Of a DNA stretch of 5,894 bases, positions 1-4,842 are shown piece by piece (within the stretch, counting starts at the first letter, position 1; each line of letters begins with the position of its first letter). Source of the stretch: Clostridia bacterium (GTDB taxonomy: Bacteria; Bacillota; DULZ01); assembly GCA_012520135.1 (NCBI GenBank), contig JAAYOX010000194.1, forward strand, positions 1 through 5,894, read 5' to 3'. A program made the position numbers and the translations under genes. The notes under the pieces are model-generated. The model was given only the letters and a program-made list of their open reading frames with translations, had not been told where the DNA came from and searched no databases.

Positions 1-36
1 CAGAGGGCTGAATTGGAGCCAAAATCAAAAGAGCAA

Positions 37-143
37 AGGAGCCTGAGGGAGAATGCCGACGGCATGAGCACCCGCAGGGTGCGATTTCGGAGGCATCTGA
101 AGGCGACTGAGCTCATCCCCAAACCGGGCTCCTCTGAAGCCCG
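37..143. other. Hairpin-rich non-coding stretch, possible structured RNA or intergenic repeat
   Basis: Several inverted repeats are packed into about 107 bases. ATGCCG/CGGCAT (53-58 with 60-65) has a one-base centre. GCACCC/GGGTGC (68-73 with 77-82) has loop GCA. CGGGCT/AGCCCG (125-130 with 138-143) has a 7-base loop. Long-range pairs AGGAGCC/GGCTCCT (37-43 with 127-133) and ATGAGC/GCTCAT (64-69 with 111-116) could close a multibranched fold, although some are mutually exclusive with the local hairpins. No convincing coding frame exists on either strand. On the plus strand the stretch is followed by a canonical terminator (186-220). It could be a small RNA, the 3' UTR of a gene left of the window, or a copy of a dispersed intergenic repeat. 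I cannot tell which, and I recognise no named RNA family. Confidence 0.35.
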
Positions 144-185
144 TGATTAACATCGATTTGGTTTTAAGCAGTTTGTCAACAGGCC

Positions 186-220
186 TAAGCGGATTAACAT
201 CTATCCGCTTATTGTTTTTT
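186..220 (+). terminator. Rho-independent terminator, plus strand
   Basis: A perfect 9-bp stem, TAAGCGGAT/ATCCGCTTA (186-194 with 203-211), has an 8-base loop and is followed directly by TTGTTTTTT (212-220). The T tract exists only on the plus strand, so this ends a rightward transcript that converges on the gdnCD operon. The T tract also overlaps the gdnD stop codon at 219-221. No plus-strand gene is visible at 1-185, so the transcript starts either left of the window or within the hairpin-rich stretch. On the minus strand the hairpin lacks a T tract and would be at best a weak end for gdnCD. Confidence 0.75.
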
Positions 221-533
221 AAGTGATAAGTTTTAATCCTACCGCCGCGCCTAAGACCATGCCTATGAAAGCCATCCTTTTCCAATCTTTAGATTCCCCA
301 TAGCGAAGCATGCCAATTACGGTGCCGCCTACCACACCCATTCCGGTCCAAATGGCGTAAGCTGTGCCCATGGGCAGAAAACGTAAGGAGTAACCAAGTA
401 GCAGAAGGCTTGAACCGAAGCCTAAGATTAAGAGGAGAACACTTTGCCAATTTCTACTTACCCGCAACTGATTCATCATTGTTACACCGAAGGCTTCGAA
501 TAAGCCTGCTAAGATTAAAGAAAACCAAGCCAT
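219..533 (-). CDS. gdnD: SMR-family guanidinium exporter subunit, YkkD/GdnD-like
   Basis: A 104-residue small multidrug resistance protein, the family's usual length, with four hydrophobic segments (about residues 2-20, 30-50, 56-76 and 85-103). E13 in helix 1 is the membrane-embedded acidic residue that couples proton and substrate binding. The GTAYAIWTGMG stretch (residues 56-66) is the SMR signature in helix 3. From memory the sequence resembles Bacillus subtilis YkkD over its whole length (PMGTAYA, then KDxKR, then AVGLK near the end). Paired SMR proteins of this type form heterodimers in the inner membrane, and riboswitch-linked members export guanidinium. The ATG shares its A with the upstream gene's TGA (TGATG), so translation is probably coupled and subunit amounts matched. 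Expression should depend on the guanidine-I riboswitch at 903-1025. A more general multidrug exporter role is the alternative, but the riboswitch makes it unlikely. Confidence 0.93.
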   Translation of the reverse strand: MAWFSLILAGLFEAFGVTMMNQLRVSRNWQSVLLLILGFGSSLLLLGYSLRFLPMGTAYAIWTGMGVVGGTVIGMLRYGESKDWKRMAFIGMVLGAAVGLKLIT

Positions 534-874
534 CAGGATTCAGCTCCTTCCCGGGCTTCGTTGTCGGTGACTAATTTCAGGCCGGTGACTCCTGTCAGCA
601 GGATTGCTATTAAGAGTATTTTTGTCCATTGAAATGGTTCTTCAAAGAAGAGTATTTCAGCAATAACGGTGCCTGCTGTACCTAAATCTACGAAAACGGC
701 ATAGACAGTTCCTGCAGGCAGTATTTGTCCAGCCGTAATCATTAAGTAATTACTGATGATAAGGGCGATTACTGTTCCCGTCCAGGTACGGAAGTCGTAG
801 GAATGGGCCAAACCAATCACCCAGATAACCTCCAGGAACGCTGCAACCAATACTCTTAGCCAAGTTCTGTTCAT
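533..874 (-). CDS. gdnC: SMR-family guanidinium exporter subunit, YkkC/GdnC-like
   Basis: A 113-residue four-helix SMR protein and the first gene of the exporter operon. E15, in the LEVIWVIGL context of helix 1, is the conserved transport glutamate. GTVYAVFVDLGTAGTV (residues 55-70) matches the YkkC version of the SMR signature. The C-terminus adds a short charged tail after GLKLVT (residues 98-103), again as in YkkC, whereas the partner ends at that point. The two proteins are distinct paralogues, consistent with an obligate heterodimer rather than a simple duplication. The start is well supported: AAGGAG lies at 882-887, 7 bases upstream of the ATG. The gene follows the riboswitch terminator by about 28 bases, so guanidine should relieve termination and switch on both subunits. 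Function follows from family and riboswitch context and has not been tested here. Confidence 0.94.
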   Translation of the reverse strand: MNRTWLRVLVAAFLEVIWVIGLAHSYDFRTWTGTVIALIISNYLMITAGQILPAGTVYAVFVDLGTAGTVIAEILFFEEPFQWTKILLIAILLTGVTGLKLVTDNEAREGAES

Positions 875-902
875 CCAATCACTCCTTCAATAAAGCCCCT
901 CC

Positions 903-948
903 AAAACAAAAAGCCCAAGAGATAACTGAACAGCTTCTCCCAGGCTTT
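903..948 (-). terminator. Riboswitch-controlled intrinsic terminator upstream of gdnC
   Basis: Read on the minus strand, AAAGCCTGGGAGA (948-936) pairs over 13 positions (three G-U wobbles) with TCTCTTGGGCTTT (922-910), with a 13-base loop. The last Ts of the stem run into a T-rich tail that continues to 903 (TTGTTTT after the stem). The 5' arm of this terminator is the 3' end of the guanidine aptamer, including the bases that close helix P1. Aptamer and terminator therefore cannot form together, the usual ON-switch arrangement in which bound guanidine prevents termination. Confidence 0.9.
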
Positions 949-1025
949 TATCCTTCCGTGGCACAACTTCCGTTGTGAGTTTTCTCTCGGACCAGACCAA
1001 CACCGGGTTGCGGAACCCTAGAAAA
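935..1025 (-). ncRNA. Guanidine-I (ykkC) riboswitch aptamer
   Basis: The conserved core of the ykkC class is present in order on the minus strand. TCTAGGGTTCCG (1022-1011) comes first, then GGTCTGGTCCGAGAGA (998-983), then ACGGAAGGATAAAAGCC (959-943) running into TGGGAGA. Supporting helices are visible. P1 is TTTTC/GAGAA (1025-1021 with 939-935, one G-U). A hairpin GGGTT/AACCC lies at 1018-1014 with 1009-1005. A variable-arm hairpin CACAAC/GTTGTG with loop GGAA occupies 977-962. This class senses guanidinium and usually controls exporters or guanidine-degrading enzymes, and here an exporter pair follows. The match was made by eye, not by covariance model. Confidence 0.95.
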
Positions 1026-1033
1026 CCTTTGCA

Positions 1034-1062
1034 TATTTATTTAGGATGTGCTATCTTGTCCC
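1034..1062 (-). promoter_or_regulatory. Possible weak promoter for the riboswitch-gdnCD unit
   Basis: GGGACA (1062-1057) and TAAATA (1039-1034) are spaced 17 bases apart and would start transcription near 1027, right at the 5' edge of the aptamer. Both hexamers are poor matches to consensus. The position is attractive, since a riboswitch operon normally has its own promoter, but the whole element lies within 40 bases of the glcF stop. Read-through from glcDF is an alternative source of transcription. Confidence 0.3.
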
Positions 1063-1072
1063 GCCTGTTTTA

Positions 1073-2344
1073 TTAGGCATTTTGGTAAGCTTGAGCTAAC
1101 AGTTCTGCGGTATGGAGTACTTTTTGGGGCATTTTTTCTTGGGAGATACCGTCATTTAACTGCATACGGCAGGAACCACATCCTGTTATTACATAATCAG
1201 CCCCGGTAGACTTTATATCATCCAGCTTATGCTTCAGTATATCATAAGACAAGTCATAATGGGTAAGGCTGAATGAGCCGGCGCCACCGCAACAACGGTC
1301 AGGGTCTTTCAGTGGCTTAAATTTTATGCCGGGTATGCTTTTAATTATTTCTAATTGTTGTTGTGCCGCCTTCATGCTTCGACCGATGTGGCAGGGCACA
1401 TGGTAGGTAACAGTAGCATCAATGGGGCCCAGTTTGCTTTTGTCAAGGACGGCAACGTCTACCAGGAATTGAGCAAAGTCATAGGTTTTTTTGGCCAACA
1501 TTTGTGCTTTTTCGCTATACTCGGGATCATCTTTTAACAGTTCCGGGTAATTTGTTTGAAAAGATTCACCGCAGGTACCACAGACTGTGATGATGGCATC
1601 TACCTGATACTTACTAAAGATATCCACGTGGGACTTGGCCATTTCAGTAGCTGTAGCCACGTCCCCATGCATCAATACCGGAAGCCCGCAGCAGTGCTGA
1701 GCTTTGGGTACAATTACATTGATCTTGTTTTGCTTCATTATTTCTATGATCGAGGTACCTACATTAGGATAGGCGAAGTTAGTAGTACATCCGCTAAAAA
1801 AGGCGACTGTCATCCGGGCATCGGGTACATTATTGTTTTCCGGAACCATGTTTAAAAACGAAGTTTTGGCAAGTTTAGGAATCACCCGCCGCAGTACGAT
1901 TCCGCTGATGGGTATTCTGGTGCTCTGACCGTCTTCTCTCTGTTTGAAGAATAATCCCTGGGTACGGGCTCCTACTGCCAAACCGGTTTTAAACAAGGCC
2001 GGGCTGGATAAGACTTTAAAAATGAGTTTTTTAATTGAAGGCAAACCCCGCTCTTGGGCCAGCTTCGCCCTGGCAGCCAGTACGATTTTATCCGGCTCTA
2101 CACCGCAAGGGCAGGCGACGGCACAAGCCTTGCATTGTAAGCATGTTTCAAAAATCTTGGCCAGTCTTTGGGTATATTCCAGTTTGCCTTCCAATACTTC
2201 TTCTGTTAATTTAATTTTTCCTCTGGCTACTGCTCCTTCTGATTTTGTTTCTTGATACAAAGGACAAACGGCCTGACAGTTACCGCACTTCATACATTTA
2301 ATCGTTTCCTGTTCTATTTCCGGGAATTGTCTTAAATAGTCCAT
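1073..2344 (-). CDS. glcF: Glycolate/lactate oxidase iron-sulfur subunit (GlcF-like)
   Basis: A 423-residue iron-sulfur and CCG-domain protein. Two 4Fe-4S ferredoxin motifs lie near the N-terminus: C17, C20, C23 and C27-P (CMKCGNCQAVCP), and C68, C71, C74 and C78-P. The rest holds two cysteine-rich (CCG) domains, with HCCG at 217-220 and CCGG at 351-354. Accompanying cysteines are C186 (SGC), C255/C258, C318 (PCH) and C389/C392. This is the order seen in GlcF, YsfD and related subunits, which accept electrons from a flavoprotein partner and pass them to quinones or another carrier at the cytoplasmic membrane. It follows glcD by 11 bases. The glcD TAG runs directly into the AGGGGG ribosome binding site, so the two are co-transcribed and probably coupled. 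No GlcE is present, as is common in Firmicutes. The substrate (glycolate, D- or L-lactate) cannot be settled from sequence. Confidence 0.92.
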   Translation of the reverse strand: MDYLRQFPEIEQETIKCMKCGNCQAVCPLYQETKSEGAVARGKIKLTEEVLEGKLEYTQRLAKIFETCLQCKACAVACPCGVEPDKIVLAARAKLAQERGLPSIKKLIFKVLSSPALFKTGLAVGARTQGLFFKQREDGQSTRIPISGIVLRRVIPKLAKTSFLNMVPENNNVPDARMTVAFFSGCTTNFAYPNVGTSIIEIMKQNKINVIVPKAQHCCGLPVLMHGDVATATEMAKSHVDIFSKYQVDAIITVCGTCGESFQTNYPELLKDDPEYSEKAQMLAKKTYDFAQFLVDVAVLDKSKLGPIDATVTYHVPCHIGRSMKAAQQQLEIIKSIPGIKFKPLKDPDRCCGGAGSFSLTHYDLSYDILKHKLDDIKSTGADYVITGCGSCRMQLNDGISQEKMPQKVLHTAELLAQAYQNA

Positions 2345-2355
2345 CTTAATACCCC

Positions 2356-3738
2356 CTAGTTGGAAATGATTTTTCCGGGGTTCATTATTCCTTCGGGATC
2401 CAGGGCGTTCTTAATTCTACGGAGTACATCCATGCCGGCTTCACCCAGCTCCAACTCCAGGTATTTGGCTTTAGCGATGCCGATACCATGTTCCCCGGAA
2501 AGAGTACCGCCTAATTCAACCGCTTTGGCAAAGATTTCGTCTACAGCCTTGTGCACTCGTTCCATTTCTTCTTTATCCCTGGCGTCGGTCAGAATAGTCG
2601 GGTGCAAGTTGCCGTCCCCGGCATGGCCGAAAGTACCAATGTCCAATTTGTATTTTTCCGCTATTTGTTCCAGGAATAATAGCATTTCCGTTATTTTACT
2701 GCGGGGAACAGTAGCATCTTCCAGAACCGTAGTGGGCTTGAATTGGGCTAAAGCAGGAAGTGCAGCCCGGCGGGCAGTCCAAATATTTTCTCGCTCTTGT
2801 TCATCTTTGGCCCGTTTAATACTGCCGTTATTTTCAATAACTACTTTTTCTACCGCTTCGGCTTCCCTGGCTACAACTTCGGGAATTCCGTCTACTTCGA
2901 TGAGTAAAATGGCTTTAGCATCGGTGGGTAAGCCTACCTTGGCGAAGTTTTCTACAGTCCGGATGGTGACCTGGTCCATAATTTCCAGGGTGGCTGGAAT
3001 CACTTTACTGCTGATGATGCCTTTAATGGCGTTACCGGCATCTTCTAAGCTGGAAAAGGTGGCCAACATAGCGGCAGCGGTTTCCGGAGCGGGAATCAGT
3101 TTAGCGGTAATTTCGGTGATAATACCCAGAGTGCCTTCGGAACCGGTAAACAGTTTAACCAGATCATAAGCGGTGACGTTCTTAACGGTTTTGCCGCCAA
3201 AACGAGCCACTTTGCCATTAGGTAATACAACTTCCAGACCCATAATATAGTGTTTGGTTACACCGTATTTCAGGCCACGGAGCCCGCCGGCACATTCTGC
3301 TACACTACCACCCATGGTAGCCGTAGTTACAGTGCCTGGATCAGGCGGATAAATCAGGCCGTGAGGTGCCACAGCATTGTTAAGATGCTGGATAATCACC
3401 CCGGGCTGGACTACCGCTACCAGGTTTTCGGGATCGATTTCCAGTATTTTGTTCATTTTCAATGATAAGAGTACAATCCCACCCTTGAGAGGTACGGTAC
3501 CGCCGCAAAGGTTAGTACCCGATCCCCGTGGGTAAATGGGGGTTTTATACTTAAGGGCTATAGTGACTACTTTGGCTACTTCTTCAGTGCAAGTAGGTGT
3601 TACTACCACATCCGGCAATGGGTTAGGTACATCAGGAGTAGCATCAAAGGAATAACAGACAAGATCCTCTTGTTCAGTAATAACGTTTTCTTGACCCAGT
3701 GCTTCAACCAGCTCTTGGATCAACTGCTTTTTGGACAT
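2356..3738 (-). CDS. glcD: FAD-linked 2-hydroxyacid oxidase subunit (GlcD-like)
   Basis: A 460-residue FAD-linked oxidase of the vanillyl-alcohol oxidase/PCMH fold, full length for GlcD and D-lactate dehydrogenases. FAD-domain motifs are PRGSGTNLCGG (70-80), PPDPGT (131-136), GKTVKNVTAYDL (182-193) and FTGSEGTLGII (197-207). The C-terminal substrate domain carries EDATVPRSKI (340-349), the histidine-rich GHAGDGNLHP (371-380), SGEHGIG (414-420) and the terminal NPGKI (453-457). It oxidises a 2-hydroxyacid to the 2-oxoacid, most likely glycolate to glyoxylate or D-lactate to pyruvate, handing electrons to GlcF. The start is supported by AAAGGAGG about 7-8 bases upstream of the ATG. A promoter (3850-3878) with a FadR-type palindrome over its start site precedes the gene, suggesting substrate-responsive repression. 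Electron-bifurcating lactate dehydrogenases use a similar protein with EtfAB, but no etf genes are in this window. Confidence 0.93.
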   Translation of the reverse strand: MSKKQLIQELVEALGQENVITEQEDLVCYSFDATPDVPNPLPDVVVTPTCTEEVAKVVTIALKYKTPIYPRGSGTNLCGGTVPLKGGIVLLSLKMNKILEIDPENLVAVVQPGVIIQHLNNAVAPHGLIYPPDPGTVTTATMGGSVAECAGGLRGLKYGVTKHYIMGLEVVLPNGKVARFGGKTVKNVTAYDLVKLFTGSEGTLGIITEITAKLIPAPETAAAMLATFSSLEDAGNAIKGIISSKVIPATLEIMDQVTIRTVENFAKVGLPTDAKAILLIEVDGIPEVVAREAEAVEKVVIENNGSIKRAKDEQERENIWTARRAALPALAQFKPTTVLEDATVPRSKITEMLLFLEQIAEKYKLDIGTFGHAGDGNLHPTILTDARDKEEMERVHKAVDEIFAKAVELGGTLSGEHGIGIAKAKYLELELGEAGMDVLRRIKNALDPEGIMNPGKIISN

Positions 3739-3783
3739 AGTGCATTCCTCCTTTTATTACACAGGTGGTCGGTCCGGCCTAAG

Positions 3784-3813
3784 GGCGGCTAGATGGAGGT
3801 CCGCCTGTCCTCC
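3784..3813 (-). other. Alternative hairpins in the glcD leader
   Basis: The leader between the glcD promoter and start codon has two overlapping, mutually exclusive stems. On the minus strand GGAGG (3813-3809) can pair with CCTCC (3799-3795), and GGCGG (3805-3801) can pair with CCGCC (3788-3784). The same CCTCC could also pair with the GGAGG of the glcD ribosome binding site (3751-3747). The stems are only 5 bp each, so the regulatory meaning is speculative. Confidence 0.25.
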
Positions 3814-3832
3814 TGAACGTGTGACAGCATGG

Positions 3833-3843
3833 TGGTCTGACCA
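3833..3843. promoter_or_regulatory. Candidate FadR/GntR-type operator of glcDF
   Basis: TGGTCTGACCA is a perfect 11-bp palindrome with a single central base and fits the TNGTNNNACNA pattern bound by FadR-subfamily GntR regulators such as LldR and PdhR. It begins 6 bases downstream of the predicted -10 box, so it covers the transcription start, a classic repressor position. Regulators of this family commonly control lactate and glycolate oxidation genes. No such regulator gene is in the window, so the cognate protein is inferred. Confidence 0.6.
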
Positions 3844-3849
3844 TTAGGC

Positions 3850-3878
3850 CTTATGCCCAATATTCAATATTTTTTCAA
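3850..3878 (-). promoter_or_regulatory. Sigma-A-type promoter of glcDF
   Basis: TTGAAA (3878-3873) and CATAAG (3855-3850) are separated by exactly 17 bases, matching consensus at 5 of 6 and 4 of 6 positions. The predicted start falls in the FadR-type palindrome, leaving a leader of roughly 100 bases before glcD. The spacer contains AATATT-G-AATATT, a 13-base palindrome that could be a second protein site or simply AT-rich promoter DNA. Confidence 0.55.
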
Positions 3879-3945
3879 AAAATCCTGCTAAATAAGTTGC
3901 AAAAATAATAAACATTGCAAAAAAGCGGTGTTTTTGGGTATTAAA

Positions 3946-3975
3946 TAACCCCGCAGCTTATTTGCCACGGGGTTA
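3946..3975 (-). terminator. Intrinsic terminator of the peroxiredoxin gene
   Basis: An 8-bp perfect stem TAACCCCG/CGGGGTTA (3975-3968 with 3953-3946) has a 14-base loop and is followed on the minus strand by TTTAAT. It lies 31 bases after the peroxiredoxin stop. The T tract is short, but it is absent on the other strand, so the direction is clear. It separates the peroxiredoxin unit from the glcDF promoter. Confidence 0.65.
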
Positions 3976-4006
3976 CTTACCGGTATTCTGTTTAGTTTAT
4001 TACGGA

Positions 4007-4723
4007 TTATTCGTCAAAGGCTTGGCCTACTTTCCATACTTTCCAAACGTTTCCGACTAAATCGGGGTTGGGCTTTAACGTGGGTTTACCCGGTTTCCAG
4101 CCGGAAGGTGTGGCTTCTGTGCCTTCCGAATTGCGAACTAACTGGAAGGCTTGGATTTGTCTTAAGGTTTCGCTTACATTTCTGCCTACGGGAGGAGTCA
4201 ATACTTCAAATCCCTGGACAATCCCATCGGGATCAATAATGAATCTGCCCCTGGTTTCTACACCACTGTCTTCATCGTAGATGCCGTACATCTTGCCAAT
4301 GCTGCCGTCTTGGTCGGACAACATGGGGAAGGGAATGTCTTTATTAATCATTTTGGTGAGTTCGTGATCATTCCACATTTTATGAACGAACACGCTGTCA
4401 ACGCTGCAGGCTAAAACTTCTACACCAAGATTTTGGAGCTCAGCATATTTTTCAGCAACTGCTGAAATTTCGGTAGCTCAGACGAAAGTGAAATCACCGG
4501 GGTAGAAGCATAACAAAACCCACTTGCCTTTGTATTCAGATAGGCTGGTATTCACAAATTTTCCTTGATAAAAAGCCGGAGCGGTGAAATCTGGGGCAGG
4601 TTTACCTACCTTAATCATAGATTGCTTCTCCTCCTTAACGATAATCTCCTGTTTTTCATCGACCTGTTGTTTAGGCTTCTGAATGGGGGGCCGTTGGCAT
4701 CCCGGTTTAAAATCTTCCGGCAT
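4007..4723 (-). CDS. Selenocysteine-containing peroxiredoxin (AhpC/2-Cys-Prx-like)
   Basis: One 238-residue frame is read through an in-frame TGA at codon 82 (4480-4478). Upstream it reads KVGKPAPDF, then WVLLCFYPGDFTFV. Downstream it reads ATEISAVAEKYAEL, then VLACSVDS, then RGRFIIDPDG. The TGA falls exactly where AhpC-type enzymes have the peroxidatic cysteine of TFVCPTE, so it is most simply selenocysteine (TFV-U-ATE). The frame is open on both sides and a SECIS-like hairpin follows. The enzyme would reduce H2O2 or organic peroxides in the cytoplasm. The usual C-terminal resolving-cysteine motif (VCP in AhpC) reads ATP here (EATPSGW), and the only cysteines are C9, C72 and C106, so recycling must differ from a typical 2-Cys enzyme. 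An unusual charged extension of about 35 residues precedes the normal start MIKVGKPAPDF. Both M1 (GAAGGAGG upstream) and M36 (AAGGAGGAG at 4636-4628) have good ribosome binding sites. I kept M1 as the outer start. Confidence 0.9.
4436..4480 (-). promoter_or_regulatory. Bacterial SECIS-like element with selenocysteine TGA codon
   Basis: The TGA is at 4480-4478. Seventeen bases after it, a 7-bp perfect stem TTTCAGC/GCTGAAA (4467-4461 with 4456-4450) carries apical loop AGTT, with a G in the second loop position. A second helix, GAGCT/AGCTC (4479-4475 with 4440-4436), can close the base and includes part of the TGA. Bacterial SECIS elements are in-frame hairpins just after the UGA, with a small loop bearing an early G at about this distance, and they recruit SelB with Sec-tRNA. 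The match was made by eye. Confidence 0.8.
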
Positions 4724-4742
4724 TTTGTACCTCCTTCGGATT

Positions 4743-4760
4743 TAATAGTAATTATTATTA
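4743..4760. promoter_or_regulatory. AT-rich palindrome near the peroxiredoxin transcription start
   Basis: TAATAGTAATTATTATTA is an 18-bp inverted repeat with 16 of 18 positions symmetric. It lies just downstream of the predicted -10 box and upstream of the ribosome binding site, where a repressor would block transcription. The composition recalls Fur/PerR-family sites, but it does not match the 7-1-7 PerR box, so the regulator is unknown. AT-rich DNA produces such symmetry by chance fairly often. Confidence 0.35.
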
Positions 4761-4765
4761 GATGT

Positions 4766-4794
4766 AGTATAGCATAAAAACCCTTTATAAACAA
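4766..4794 (-). promoter_or_regulatory. Sigma-A-type promoter of the peroxiredoxin gene
   Basis: TTGTTT (4794-4789) and TATACT (4771-4766) are spaced 17 bases apart. The -10 box matches consensus at 5 of 6 positions and the -35 at 3 of 6. The predicted start is near 4759, inside the AT-rich palindrome, giving a leader of about 36 bases before the first ATG. Confidence 0.6.
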
Positions 4795-4803
4795 TGTCTA
4801 AAC

Positions 4804-4809
4804 TATAAT
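4804..4809 (+). promoter_or_regulatory. Possible -10 box for a plus-strand leader transcript
   Basis: TATAAT is a perfect -10 hexamer upstream of the hairpin cluster at 4843-4942, and transcription would start near 4816. There is no good -35 at 16-18 bases and no TG extension, so support is limited. It sits back to back with the peroxiredoxin promoter. Confidence 0.3.
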
Positions 4810-4842
4810 AAAATTCTATCGATAAAATTGGGACAAAAAGGA

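Noticed and set aside
25..285. 86-codon minus-strand open frame
   Set aside because: It overlaps the end of gdnD, resembles no known family, runs through the hairpin-rich stretch and has a composition typical of a chance frame.
1355..2255. Three plus-strand open frames of 60-103 codons
   Set aside because: All are antisense to glcF and have no recognisable domains.
2360..3169. 269-codon plus-strand open frame
   Set aside because: It is antisense to the well-supported glcD gene, and its serine/alanine-rich product reflects the complementary codons.
3789..3830. 13-codon upstream ORF in the glcD leader (ATG at 3830)
   Set aside because: It has no ribosome binding site and no codon pattern suggesting a leader peptide.
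4394..4480. Peroxiredoxin as a pseudogene broken by a nonsense mutation, or as two separate genes with the second starting at GTG 4393
   Set aside because: The TGA replaces exactly the catalytic cysteine, the frame and conservation continue without other lesions, and a SECIS-like hairpin follows. GTG 4393 lies in the middle of the conserved fold with no ribosome binding site seen.
4743..4815. PerR box in the peroxiredoxin promoter
   Set aside because: No sequence fits the 15-bp 7-1-7 PerR consensus well. Only a different AT-rich palindrome is present, listed separately.
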